This document shows, piece after piece, positions 1-10,847 of a stretch of DNA of 64,000 bases. Position 1 is the stretch's first letter; every line of letters starts with the position of its first letter. Made by a program: the position numbers and the translations under genes. The notes beneath the pieces are model-generated. The model had not been told where the DNA came from. It ran no database searches and saw nothing but the letters and a program-made list of their open reading frames with translations. This stretch comes from Piezodorus guildinii (lineage: Eukaryota; Arthropoda; Insecta; Hemiptera; Pentatomidae), in NCBI GenBank assembly GCA_023052935.1, contig CM041295.1, positions 23,315,806 through 23,379,805 on the forward strand, given 5' to 3'.

Positions 1-68
1 AATTAATGAGTCGGGAACAAATTGCAGGAAAGATGTCTGTTTGAGAATCTTTACAATAATATCTTAAC

Positions 69-285
69 AATTGAGACGTTGATTTCCAATCGATACTATA
101 TCCACTTAAGAAAATTTTACAGGAAACGCAAAAATCTTTTCTTTTTTTTTACGTGATTCTTTTTTTATTAAAATCAAAAGTTGATTTTTAAGTGAGTTGC
201 CAACTCAGTTTTACAAATTATTGCACTTTTCCGATGATTTTAAACAATACAATATGGATATAGTACTTTTTGGAACGAAACATGG
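69..285. mobile_element. Degenerate AATT-flanked MITE fragment
   Basis: The left part carries AATT followed by GAGACGTTGATTTCC, the terminus of the complete MITEs at 26007, 39327 and 43271. The right part (about 255-283) has GGATATAGTACTTTTTGGAA, which matches the subterminal sequence of the same family in the opposite orientation, but the outermost bases have decayed. It is shorter than the about 390-bp intact copies. Confidence 0.5.
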
Positions 286-364
286 ATATAGTAATTTTTG
301 GAAGAATATAACGTGCGATAAGTTGGTAACAGTCACTACAGATCCGATAATCGTCATTCGATTA

Positions 365-600
365 TGCCCACCCCTAATACAAACCCACTTGTCCGTAATT
401 CATCTTCCTCAGATATCCCTGATAACCCTCCGAGGCGACTGAAAAGAAGGTGGCCTCGGGACCTACTGCCTTAAAAAAGTTAGTGAAGTGCTACTTAAGA
501 CATTTTCATGTTTTTTTTTTGTTTTGTTTTTTCATTCTACATATTTACTTATTGTATTCTTTAATACAGTTGTAAATTACTATAAATAAAAAAAAAGAAA
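365..600 (+). mobile_element. Jockey-like LINE 3' tail (subfamily J2)
   Basis: This is the last part of a non-LTR retrotransposon: the end of the reverse-transcriptase ORF (encoding a PPRRLKRRWPRDL-type C terminus), a short 3' UTR and an A-rich end. Near-identical tails occur at 18881-19119 (+), 16030-17214 (-), 56706-56905 (-) and 58308-59348 (-). It is severely 5'-truncated, as expected of dead-on-arrival LINE copies. Confidence 0.7.
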
Positions 601-885
601 AACAATTATTGATCAGTAGAATGGTATGATTTGAAAGCATTTAGACTCTTCTGTAATCTCGAATGTTCTCTTGGTCTATATATAGCCCATGAGTCATCAC
701 AGGAGGCATAAAGCACTCAGTGATCTTGCCTCAACAGAAAATAACGGATTCAGTGTCAAATTATGAATTTCTATGATTATTTCAACTAGAGGAAGTTCTT
801 TTTATTATTACAGATTAGAATTAGCATGATTCTCTTCCATTATATCTTTATTCGTATAATTAATTATATAACTCGTCAAATTCTT
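601..885. other. No recognisable feature
   Basis: AT-rich DNA. No coding frame, repeat family or RNA gene could be recognised here. Confidence 0.5.
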
Positions 886-918
886 CGACGTTTCGAGGTT
901 TTGTCCCCATTATCAAGA
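886..918 (-). ncRNA. Degenerate hammerhead-like / Penelope-type motif
   Basis: Read on the minus strand: CTTGATAATG, a G/C stem around an A-rich loop, then TCGAAACGTCG. The order (CTGATGA-like box, short stem, GAAAC box) is that of hammerhead ribozymes found in Penelope-like elements. The first box deviates from CTGATGA, so activity is doubtful. About ten related motifs occur in this window. Confidence 0.35.
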
Positions 919-1133
919 CTTTTATGTTCATTATTTATTAATATACAGTTTTTGGAGCTTAATGCCACATGTCCTTCTAAATGTCGTAAATTTAGCCAAT
1001 AGTCGACATTTTTTTCACAAGAACTTACAAGTGGTCACAAGCCTTAGTTGACATCTATTATAATTTGTGACTTAAAAATATAGATCAACTTATTATTTTT
1101 TTTTTCTATTAAGATCAAACTTATGCTTTAATT

Positions 1134-2886
1134 TTATGCTTGTAGACCATTTTTCCTCAGCTCTTGAATGTAAAGAGTATTGTTCTGGTGCGTTTCTGGA
1201 CATTGCGCAAGCTTTTGACCAGGTATGGCACACTGGATTACTCTTCAAGCTGAAAACCCATTTACCTCAGTCTTTATCTCATTCTCCGATCCTATCTCTC
1301 AATCCGTTCCTTCCGAGTTCGCTGTAGAATTTTCCAACTTTTATCCCGTTGAGGCCGGTGTTCCTCAAGGCGGCGTCATGGGACCAGTCCTCTACATCCT
1401 TTACACTGCTGATATTCCTACACATCCTGATACCTTTTTGGCAACTTTTGCAGGCGACACCGCCATCATATCATCCAGTTCCAATTCTAAAACAGCATCC
1501 TTAAACCTTCAGAGACACCTTTTCCTTATCGAACATTGGTGTAATAATTGGCGTGTGGTCAACGAAGCCAAGTGTAAACACATAACCTTCACTCTTAGAC
1601 GAAAATCCTGTCCGCCGGTTTATTTCAACTCATTACCAATTCCTCCCTCAGATACAGTCCGGTATCTTGGCTTACTATTAGACAAAAGATTGATATGGAA
1701 CCCACATACAAGACTTAAAAGACAAGAACTCAACCGACTATTCGGACAGTTATACCGAATGCTCAACAGAAAATCTGAACTTACAGTTGAAAACAAATTA
1801 TTAATCTACAAGACAATACTGAAGCCTATCTGGACCTACCCCAATTTATTATTATTCAGTGTTATTATTCAGTTGCTAAATTACTTAGCTCGCAGCTTCT
1901 GTCTAAAAACTTAAAGGTTAGAATTTATAAAACTATTATTCTTCCAACGGTTCTTTACGGATACGAAACGTGGCCGCTTACTTTGAAGGATGAACAACGG
2001 CTTAAGGGTTTCGGGAATAAGGTACTGCGTAAAATATTTGGTCCGAAGAGGGATGAGGCCACTGGGGAGTTTAGAAGGTTGCACAACGCGGAATTGCGGA
2101 GTTTGCACCCTGTGAATATAATTGAGTTGATAGCATCGCGGAGACTCAAATGGGCGCGTAAAGTTGTTGGGCTTAGTGAGGAACGGATTCCGAGAAAGTT
2201 GGTATTCGCTGAACCGACTGGTAGGCGTCCGAAAGGTAGGCCGAAGCGTCGATGGGAGGATTGCATTAAGGCTGATCTCGGGGCTTGGGCTTGACCGGTG
2301 AACATTGGACGAGTCTGTGCAGGCGAAGTTTGGTTGTATCGGCATCGAACCTTCGGATTCGGTAAGCCTATTATTATTATTATTATTATCTGGACCTACG
2401 GACTTGAACTTTCGGGGACAGCTAAACGTTCTAACATCAAACGCATTCAATCCTTTCAATCCAAAGTCCTCCGTACTATAGTAAATGCTCCTATGTCTCC
2501 AACTATACCTTGCACCACGACCTAAAGTTCCATTTATTTCAGACCAAATTCCACCAGAACCTCATTCATCATCCTAATCCTCTAGCCCAATCCCTATCAA
2601 GCTCTACTCATCCACACAACCCACCTAGACGGTTGAAACGGCAGTGGCCCCGCGACCTTTTGAAAATATATTGGAGTTCTAGCACTGGCTCGATTATCCA
2701 TTCAATGTGATGTATGTATGATTCTTTATTGTATTGATTCATTATTGTATATATATTTTATTGTAATTTTATACCGTGTAAATATTACATGAATGTAGTA
2801 TGTATGATATCTTTGACCACTACTATTGATGTCCAAATTGGGACATATTGTTATTTATACTCAATAAAAATTGTTGTTGTTGAAAA
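1134..2886 (+). pseudogene. 5'-truncated Jockey-like LINE (J1), RT pseudogene with nested LINE
   Basis: It encodes the reverse transcriptase from the SGAFLDIAQAFDQVW motif through AGVPQGGVMGP, the palm, and TFTLRRKSCP / YLGLLLDKR to the C-terminal RRLKRQWPRDLL, followed by a 3' UTR and A-rich tail near 2886. A frameshift lies near 1250-1330. The catalytic FADD box reads FAGD, with the first aspartate lost, so the enzyme would be dead. The ORF is interrupted at 1840-2386 by another LINE fragment with target duplications. The best relative is at 47217-50720. The endonuclease and ORF1 are absent, consistent with 5' truncation during target-primed reverse transcription. Confidence 0.85.
1840..2386 (+). 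mobile_element. LINE type N fragment nested in the J1 LINE, 13-bp TSD
   Basis: Flanked by direct repeats of TATCTGGACCTAC (1827-1839 and 2387-2399), and ending in a (TTA)n tail. It encodes only the C-terminal portion of a non-LTR reverse transcriptase: LPTVLYGYETW, then KVLRKIFGPKRDE, HNAELRSLHP, RLKWARKVVGL and GRRPKGRPKRRWEDCIKADL. That tail is typical of animal endonuclease-reverse transcriptases of RTE-like or related clades. Its 5' end (TTATTCAGTTGCTAA near 1867) nearly coincides with that of the copy at 16074. The host J1 frame resumes directly after the second target duplication. Confidence 0.85.
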
Positions 2887-3780
2887 AATTGTATGCTATG
2901 TTGTCATAGTGCTGTTGTATTTATATTTTTGCTGTACAATAACTATTATGTTGTTTTATTCTAGTACTGACTTTTTTAGACGTAGCATTTATTAAAGTCC
3001 AAACAATTTATTTTGTATATAACATTCAATTTATCTACATTTCTTATAGTGTCTTTTGTACTAGTGAGCAAATTTTGATTGAACGTCGAATGTGTGATAA
3101 AAATTTAAGTTTTTAGGAAGAAATTAATTAACAAATATCTACCATTAATATTATGCGAGATCTTCCGTTGTTTGGAATACATTGATATAAAGTAATTTTT
3201 TTTTTGTATATTATTGTAAATAATATTCAATAATACATTTATTCATTCAATTATTTTTTTAATTGTGTATTTATATTATTCTTAGGGGGCTAGTTGCTCC
3301 AATATAATTTTTTTTTTATTTCATTTCAAAATAGCTCTTTTTCCCACCGTGAGGTTTTTCGCTTTTTTTTCGGTTGGTTTGCAATGACTCCTAAAAAGAA
3401 ATCACTTTCCTCTACCAGTGTAAACATCCCCTGCTGCTTGCCAGTGTCCCGCTAAGTAAATAGCTTCCACTATAAAGAGGACCTGAGGGGTTATTCCTCG
3501 TGGTGCACAATGGTTCAAAATCTTTGAAATTCGGGAAAAAAAATCGTAGATTGCGCCATTTCGGTGTAAAAATTTTGAAAAAAATAAACGTATCCTTTGG
3601 ATCAAATTATATTTCTGGGTCACCGAATAACTTTATTGGGTATTATGATTGGGTAGTAATCCATCTTAATTTTTTTTTTCATTTATTTTATGGTTAATTC
3701 AACTGTGTTATATTCTCAAAAATAATTTTTAAAACCATTTACACAAAAATCTTACTCATTTTATTCTTAAAACATTCCTA
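2887..3780. other. No recognisable feature
   Basis: AT-rich sequence with poly(T) runs. Short open frames near 3400-3700 show no recognisable motif and are probably chance. Confidence 0.45.
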
Positions 3781-3786
3781 TTTTTA

Positions 3787-3800
3787 ATAATAATAATAAT

Positions 3801-3856
<56 letters not shown>
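3787..3856. repeat. (TAA)n-(TA)n microsatellite
   Basis: Uninterrupted trinucleotide then dinucleotide repeat. A second (TA)n of about 52 bp lies at 4024-4076, so the two bracket the hammerhead-like motif at 3923-3958. Confidence 0.95.
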
Positions 3857-3858
<2 letters not shown>

Positions 3859-3922
3859 TTTGATCAGATCTCGACTGTTGATAATTTAAGGTTTCAGTCA
3901 ATGAATAAACAATTTTATCTAT

Positions 3923-3958
3923 GCGACGTTTCGAGAATTTATTGTTCTCATAATCATG
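3923..3958 (-). ncRNA. Degenerate hammerhead-like motif
   Basis: On the minus strand: ATGATTATGAGAACAATAAA, then TTCTCGAAACGTCGC. GAGAA pairs with TTCTC as stem II, followed by the GAAAC box. The CTGATGA box is imperfect, so this is probably a decayed Penelope-type repeat end. Confidence 0.35.
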
Positions 3959-4022
3959 CAATTTTGGACAAAATAGTGTCTTAATTAGACATGTTTAGCC
4001 TACAAGCTTGGAAAGAACACTC

Positions 4023-4079
<57 letters not shown>

Positions 4080-4545
4080 TTTTTCTTCTAAATTTAATAT
4101 TTTAGAAAATCAATAAAATAAAATTCACTATACACTAAAAAATTATTTAAAGTTTAGTGTTGCACTCATTTCAACAAATATTTTGCTGTATCACTAAGCG
4201 GAAGGCTCTGAACTTTTGGTTCTGGTCTTAAGCAAGTTATATAAGGGTCCAAGGATGGTTTGTAGCGAGGCGGGATGTTTTCCTACTGTGGTGAATCATG
4301 TAATACTTATATTCATTATTCCGGATTTCTTGGGCTTCTTCTTCGGAAAGAGTAGCGATGAGTGAGGTAGCGAACTCAATTGCTTTCCATAAAAGAGGAT
4401 TCGGTTCACATTTGTCGATAATTAGTACTATGGATACATGTATATAACCGTTTCTCTGCTATAGAAGTAAAATTTATCAGGGTGAATGCCGCAGCCACTG
4501 TTCATTACCTCCAAGATTACAGTCAACCTTCTTCATATTCTTTAA
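4080..4545 (-). other. Unrecognised stretch with an open minus-strand segment
   Basis: Between about 4455 and 4245 the minus strand stays open and reads as a plausible protein segment (…LLWKAIEFATSLIATLSEEEA…). There is no start codon in context and no recognised domain. It lies upstream, on the same strand, of the hammerhead-like motif at 3923-3958, which would suit a Penelope-type layout, but no GIY-YIG or RT motif is visible. Function not assigned. Confidence 0.2.
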
Positions 4546-4559
4546 CTAAAATAGCTTTT

Positions 4560-4857
4560 CTTCTTCTTCCAGTGGCGCGACTGGCCGTGTAGGCCCTGGG
4601 CCTCGTGATGTAAACTCCTGCGAGTTTACACTCACGTTTCACGATGCAATTTTTTAGTGTAGGGTCAGCACTCCCTACGACTAATTTTGTGAGTGGCCAC
4701 CCTTTAGCTGACGGGTCTCACATACCCGGGGGAGAGGTTGTGAATCCACATGTTTTTAAATCCTTATAAAAGCCACGCCGGGACTTGGATTCGAACTCAG
4801 AACCTGTAGCATGAGAGATTAGCGCGCTAGCCACTCAGCCACGGGCTCCCCCTCAGC
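4560..4857 (-). mobile_element. tRNA-derived SINE, copy 1
   Basis: The minus strand begins GGGGAGCCCGTGGCTGAGTG, which holds a Pol III A box, followed by a B box (GAGTTCGAATCC). The body has a conserved segment with GGTATGTGAGACCCGTCAGC-like sequence, and the tail is CAGTCGCGCCACTGG. Flanking direct repeats AAAATAGCTTTT (4548-4559) and AAAATGGCTTTT (4858-4869) are the target duplication, with one mismatch. Other copies lie at 33614-33899 (-) and 35913-36200 (+). Such SINEs are mobilised by LINE machinery. Confidence 0.85.
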
Positions 4858-4869
4858 AAAATGGCTTTT

Positions 4870-5830
4870 ACTCCACGAAAATCAGGTATGGACAAACGAT
4901 TTTTTTCGTGGTAGTTACATTATGATATGTACTAACGAGAGGTATAAGTACCATCGCGTAAGTAAATGTAGCTAGCTACCTTTTATATTTCCATCGATAG
5001 CTAACACCACATCGGATATGAACATTGAATTTAGATCTACAAAGCTACAACATTCTCTATAAAATGATGATTTGTAGTATTAGGCATCTTCTACTGATGT
5101 CTAATACTACAAAGGTTTGTGAAAAAAAAATTGCATTGAAAACAATTCCTTAAATAGGTAATCGAGAGCTAATAATTATAGGTAAAATTCTTGGTTTATT
5201 AGAGGTATAGAAATCCCCTACCTTTGTAAATCAATATTGCCAACCTCTAAGAATATTTTTGATGAACGATTTGGCAGAGTTATAGTTTGGGAATTTGCCT
5301 GCTAAAAATGAGATATCTCGATGTTTAAAACAAGAAGTTCTCATTTTTAGGTTTTTTCCATATTTTAACCACTGTGCGGTGCTGATCCAAGGCAGCATTG
5401 ACCCTGAGCACCGACCTTAAGCCGATCGTTGGTGGTCCCGCCACACATCCATCAAACTTTAGTGCCACTCTCCTCTTTCCGTCTCGTTAATCTTATCCAT
5501 TTCTGGGCCAGAATTATATGTGTAGTTTATAAACTTAATATGTGTAGACTATTCATTTTTTGAGTGTTGGGACTTTTTTTTCAGACGCTGGTGCTGCTCG
5601 GATTATATGTGTCTCATAAATATCTAGTCACGTAGGAGCCGACATTAGACCTTATGAGAAACAAAAAAAGGTTCTATGAACCATGGTCTGGTTTTGAACG
5701 TTTGGAGAGGAAAATAAAATTTAGAGATTTCAACTGTATAATATTGGGTTGTGAAAATAAGTTCATAGCCTTTTCTTCGAATTATTTTAATAAAAAATCC
5801 AGATTCTTGTAAATATTTTAATCAATTATA
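4870..5830. other. Mostly featureless; orphan mariner-like end at 5744
   Basis: No coding frame recognised. TTGGGTTGTGAAAATAAG at 5744, next to a TA, resembles a mariner terminal repeat, but no matching partner end was found. A slightly GC-richer patch at 5370-5480 is unassigned. Confidence 0.35.
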
Positions 5831-6266
5831 TTGGGCTGTCCGGAAACTTCGTAGAGAAATTCGGACAAAAATTAAAATTGAAGAACAACATAAAACTTAT
5901 GTATTTAATCTACAAAATAATTACCACCGTTAGCGATTGTCATTTCCCAACGGGTTGGTTGGAAGGTCCATTATCCTTTTTTTCCAAAATCACTGTCCTT
6001 ACTCCTGAAGAACAATAAAAAGTCCATTTTGACGTCATGTTCTGAAGAGCAGGATTTCCCTTGTAGACATTTTTTGAGGAAACGGAATATATGGAAATCC
6101 GAAGGGGCAATGTCAGGCGGGTAAGATAAAACCTCTTATGAAGCATAATAAATTTTGCCGAATCCTTAAAGACACGTGGGGCCTAGCGTTGTGTTGTAGG
6201 AATAGCACTCCTTTCCGATTTGACAACTCTGGTCGTTTCTCTTCAATTGCTGCCTTCAATCGATCT
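5831..6266 (-). pseudogene. Mariner transposase 3' fragment
   Basis: The minus strand encodes the C-terminal half of a mariner transposase: LDRLKAAIEEKRPELSNRKG, LFLQHNARPHVS, then after a frameshift YPPDIAPSDFHIFRFLKKCL and a C-terminal RWE…GGNYFVD-like end. In the HDNARPH box the catalytic aspartate is replaced (QHNARPH). The outer end, TTGGGCTGTCCGG at 5831 next to TA, looks like the terminal inverted repeat. The N-terminal half is missing, and it abuts a second mariner in the opposite orientation at about 6267. Confidence 0.75.
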
Positions 6267-6901
6267 AACTGAAGTCCGTATTTAAAGTTTGGTTTTGGTG
6301 TTAGCAGCTGAGGCCACTAGAAATGTTTGCAAGGCGTTTGGGGAAGGGAGTGTTAATGAACGGACCATTCGCCGTTGGTTTGCTAAGTTTTCAGCTGGGA
6401 ATACCGACGTGGAAAACTTGCCCCGAGGAAGACCTCCGTCCGTAATAGACAACGATGTCCTCAAACATACAGTAGAAGGAAACTCCTACCAAACAGTTAA
6501 AGGACTCTCAGCACAACTAAATGCAAGTGCATCTACCGTTTCCAGACATTTAAAGTGTATTGGGAAAGTAAAAAAGCTCGATACATGAGTACCTCATGAT
6601 CTCACTGAGCGGCAGCAAGACCCCATGTTTCAAAACATACCGTGCGAAAATTGAAAGAACTGGGCTAGAAGTTCTTCCGCACCCACCATATTCTCCCGAC
6701 TTGTCTCCAACAGATTCTTACCTGTTCAGGAATTTAGACAACTTGTCAAAGGAAAACTTTTTGAAAATGATGATCAAGTGAAAGTTTTCAGATTTTAACA
6801 AACAATCACTTCAAAGCTCAGAGTTTTTCAGTTCGGGGATAAAGAAGTTGGTGTCATGTGGAGAAAAATGTGTAGAAAAAGAAGGTAAATACTTCGAATA
6901 A
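6267..6901 (+). pseudogene. Second mariner transposase, internally deleted
   Basis: Open at 6289-6588: the N-terminal helix-turn-helix region (GSVNERTIRRWFAKF, PPSVIDNDVL, STVSRHLKCIGKVKKLD), then a stop where the family has a tryptophan before VPH. After a deletion of the central catalytic region comes EVLPHPPYSPDLSPTD (third aspartate region), ending in EKEGKYFE and a stop at 6899-6901. The first two catalytic aspartates are gone. It is non-functional and arranged head-to-head with the fragment at 5831-6266. Confidence 0.75.
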
Positions 6902-7429
6902 AATTATCTTGTTTTCATTTCGTATTTTTAATAAAAATCCTTTACCTTGAAAACGGACATTTCATGAGACAAGGCTCAATATTTTTCGTTTTGTTAAGAG
7001 ACAAAATTTAGAAGATTTGTTTTCTTTTTTTCTCAACTTCAATGTCAGTATTTTCTAATATAATATTTTTATAAACATTTAAAAAAGCACACACTGCCTT
7101 CCATTCCTCACCCAATTCGATCCACCCCGTACGGGAGTGGACGGAGGATATGAAATTGCTCTAACGATTTTGAATAAACTTACTAAAATGATTAAAAAAT
7201 AATGAGCTTTGATATAATATAAGTATTATTCTGATTGAATTAGTTTGACAGGGCTTAAATGCCAATATTTTAACACTTTAATTTTGTAGATTTCAAAAAC
7301 TTAGGCAACATGATATGTTGTTAGCATTGATAAATAACGGATAAGTGTGAAATTTGAGCCATATATATTGCTATGTATCGAGAATACTGGGAGGTAAAGA
7401 AATATTTTTGAATTGTACAAAATAGAACA
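6902..7429. repeat. Mariner remainder, then a family E fragment (7185-7350, minus)
   Basis: 7185-7350 contains the minus-strand E signature (TTTGACAGGGCTTAAATGCC, a TTTTGTAGATT stretch, TTAGCATTGATAAA). No other feature is seen between 6960 and 7185. Confidence 0.45.
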
Positions 7430-7810
7430 GTTTCCGGGCGACAAACAGGAAGGGTTCTTAAAAGGCCTATGCAAAAAACTGCACCCCTCCACTGCTTGGG
7501 AGAGATAGCCCTTTACCTGAGAGGAGTCTTAGCTCGGACAGGAAAGGAAGCGGAAGTCCAGCCACGGGCGGAGGTCGGGGGGTCAAGCCGGGGAACAATT
7601 CTGCAGTTTTGTCAAAAGGTACCTTTATGTAATATTATGTGGTAAATTAGAACCTCAGTATTCTCGATAATAACAATGCCTTACTGTACCAAGTTTTTAT
7701 GTGTAATAATATGTACTTTGTTATAAATAAATGTATATTTTAAGTAAATTACTTAATTCCCCTAATGCCACCGAAACATACTAATAAAAAAAAAAAAAAA
7801 AAAAAAATAA

Positions 7811-7863
<53 letters not shown>
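7430..7863 (+). mobile_element. Retroposon-like segment ending in poly(A) and (TA)n
   Basis: A GC-richer block (7430-7610) is followed by an AT-rich UTR-like stretch with AATAAA-type sequence, then poly(A) at about 7788-7807 and (TA)n at 7816-7863. This has the layout of a LINE 3' end, but no ORF motif could be identified. Confidence 0.35.
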
Positions 7864-7867
<4 letters not shown>

Positions 7868-8179
7868 CTAAGTAGCGATTTACTTAGTAAAAATGCTCAA
7901 ACATTATACTTCGAAAATAAAAATAATTAAAAGGACTAGGAGCTTTAACTAACTAGCTTACATACGGACCGTACGTCACATATCGCTTAGGTGAGCATGA
8001 AGATTGAGGTCATAGGAACCTAAACGGTTCTGCCATGTCACATACGGTACTCCTCTTTTGGAACGATATGGTTCCGTCACCACCGCCATATCTTACTGTC
8101 CTCAAAGGGAAATTTATTATTTAATCGAAATTTTAAATTTAACTTTAACTATGGTTAACGAATAAAATGAAATGAAAAG

Positions 8180-8538
8180 TAATTTTATTCTGGGACGAGT
8201 AGTCCTCTAAGAATAACAAGAAAAGTAACATGATAATTGTCTGGTCGTTTAAAAGTTTAACAATGTTGGGAAGATTGATATTTTAGGAGATGGAGAAATA
8301 GTTGGTGTTTAAAAATTGGATAATGATAAGGCTTTAGGAATAGATATAGGCAAGGAATTTCAAAATAGGGTAGCACAAATAACAAAGGATTTTTTGAAGG
8401 AGGCAGATCTGTGAGAAGGTATATACAAGTTACGGGTTGGGATCTAGTGTTTACTGAATGGACAGAGGAACAAGGAGTAAGCACGTCAAGAATATAAGGA
8501 GGTTTTTTTGTGTTGAAAAATCGGAAAAGACAGACGCC
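8180..8538 (-). pseudogene. CR1/L2-like LINE tail (type K), truncated by a foldback element
   Basis: The minus strand reads CLFRFFNTKKPPYILDVL and SVHSVNTRSQP, the conserved RT-tail pattern (P-Y-I, then TRS) also seen at 31093-31805 and 45946-46790. It ends in a 3' UTR whose terminus (GGACTACTCGTCCCAGAATA) matches the GGGACttGTCCCAGAATAAA end of the other K copies. The 5' side stops at the boundary of the foldback element at 8539. Confidence 0.6.
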
Positions 8539-9388
8539 TAGTAATCTAAGATCCGAACGTGACACGATCTGCACCGAGCTGATAATAGAATGGAACATAT
8601 TTTATAACAAATTTAGTATATTAGGAAATATTTTAAGAATGGGTTGCCTAAAAAAATCCTGGACAGACTAATTTTAATTATTTAAAAAAAAATGATTTTT
8701 ATAAATTTTGCAACATCATGATAATAAGAAAACTTTTACCCTGACTTAAAGCATAAAGGTATAGAATGTATAGCCGTTGTGTTGCCTAATCTTTTCCTGG
8801 ACAAACTATCGGCTGTCAAAAAACTATCAAACTGTCTTATATTCAATGTCCGATTACGTGCGGCTGCAATGTTGGGTCCTTTATTATACATATTATACAC
8901 GTTATACTCAACTCGAATCTCTCTGTCACACATTTCAACTCGCGTTAAAATTTAATCTTTAAAATTCGGCAACCCAGATTAGGACCAAGTTTTTTGCAAG
9001 TGACCCTATATTATTGTGTTTGCAATAAAACAACGCTTATATTGATATAATTTTTTTTCTATTATCAAGCCGGTGCAGATAACTGATATCGACATACCCG
9101 CTTTTACCTGACAACCGATAGTTTGTCCAGGAAAAGATTAGGCAACCCAACGGCTGCACATTCTATACCTTTGATACTTTATGTCAGGGTAAAAGTTTTC
9201 TTATTATCATGATGTAGAAACATTTAATTAAAAAACATTTTTTTTTAAATAATTAAAAATAGTCTGTTCAGGATTTTTTTAGGCAACCCATTCTAAAACT
9301 ATTTCCTAATACACTAAATTTGTTATAAAATATGTTTCATTCTATTATCAGCTCGGTGCAGATCGTGTCAAGTTCGGATCTTCTACTA
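8539..9388. mobile_element. Foldback element, about 280-bp inverted arms, copy 1
   Basis: The left arm (8539-8818) and right arm (9109-9388) are imperfect reverse complements. Both contain GATCTGCACCGAGCTGATAA, GGGTTGCCTAAAAAAATCC and ACCCTGACTTAAAG-type segments. The loop of about 290 bp (8819-9108) recurs inverted inside the larger foldback at 36893-38160. No transposase frame is present, so it would be non-autonomous. The superfamily is not identified. Confidence 0.75.
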
Positions 9389-9714
9389 TAGGAGGTACTT
9401 CCAACGGAAAGAGGGATAGAGGCAATCCAACTCGGTATACCTGCTTGAAACATGGGAGCGTCTGGGGATTCCACATGTGAATCTAATGAATCAATTCATA
9501 AGTCTTTTTAGTCTCATAAAACACATGTGTGTGTTAAAATATAATATTTGTAAGTAAAGTAAAATCAAATATCTATTCAAAGAGGAAATTTATTATTTAT
9601 TGTTCATGATTCTGTATTGATCAATTATTATGAGTCAGTTCCAATGTTAAGTTTTGTTCAACATATCAGAAGTTATTCATTATTTCACTTTTAGTTATTT
9701 ACTCTTTGTTTTAT

Positions 9715-9871
9715 TGTATCCTACTTTTCTTTTGAAAGCTTTGTAAATAAAAATTAATTATAATCCTTTGGTCTTGTGGCCAGACACATTGTATATATTA
9801 ATTGTACATTTCATATTGTTCTTAAGGGACCCAGTCCCAGATAAAAATTATTTTCTATTCTATTCTATTCT
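9715..9871 (+). mobile_element. LINE type K 3' UTR with (TTCTA)n tail
   Basis: Ends TTCTTAAGGGACCCAGTCCC AGATAAAAATT, then (TTCTA)n. The GGGAC…GTCCCAGA terminus matches the 3' ends of the K-type copies at 46731-46790 (+), 31130-31165 (-) and 8190-8205 (-). Only the UTR remains. 9389-9714 has nothing recognised. Confidence 0.5.
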
Positions 9872-10847
9872 AAAGTGGGAGTCCACTATTTAGTTTTCAT
9901 ATCTAACACATCATTTTATTATCAATGGATAGAAAATAAAGCAAATATCCTGCGTTTTAAAATAGTATTATAACCAAATCCTAGATCAGTATTAGATTCC
10001 AAATCCTAGAAATTTTGTTGCTAAGTATTAGAAAAACTACTGACTTGCGCATCACAAAAAGTTCATTTCTCTACTTTAAATAAATTATAATAGTGTCAAG
10101 AATGATAAAATTATCAAATATATTCAATTTTTTTTTCCGGCTTACCTGATGCACTGCAGCACTTATTAAAAAGGCTTTACTTATCATGGAAACTTCTCGA
10201 GATATTCTGAAAGTAGGAATTATTGCAAATAAAAATAATTTTATTCTTGAATAGCAATATATGCTACAAACAAAAAAACATTTCTGTCAGAAATTAAGGA
10301 GAGAGAAAAATATATTAAAAACAAACAACGATCCAATGTTAATGTCAAAAGCAAATAGTTTTGAACAAAAAATGAAATTTGGTCATTAAAATGATATAAT
10401 TTTTTTCTTTAAATAACTTCTTTATTTAAATCAAATTACACACATTTTTACAGTGCAAGTAGAAGTCACTATCAAGGGCAGACCCGTGTGTGGGAAAGCC
10501 GTTCATCTGCGGATTTCAATAGAAGTGCAATAACAACAGTACACAGTACAGTAAGATAAGAAACAATAATTTACTGAACCAAAAGGCAATAAGAAAACAT
10601 ATACATATATACAGGATATAAAATGAAGGCACGTAAATACAAATTTGAATTATATAGTACTTAAATAATACAAAAAAAATTATAAAGTAAGTTTGAGATA
10701 ATAGGCTGGAAAAGAAGCAATTTGAATGTCCATAAAGAAAAAGCATGACGAATTATAATTAATGAATTAACTTTTTTATTTATAAATAATTATATTTAAT
10801 TAATTTTTATTACAATTAAGAATTGTTTGAATGAATAATTGTATTAT
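9872..10847. other. No recognisable feature
   Basis: AT-rich DNA; short frames show only low-complexity hydrophobic sequence. Confidence 0.45.

Noticed and set aside
1911..2459. 182-codon minus frame across the nested LINE
   Set aside because: Antisense shadow of the N-type LINE coding sequence; related shadows occur at 12581 and 16167.
3767..3961. Tyr-Ile repeat frame
   Set aside because: Translation of a (TA)n microsatellite.
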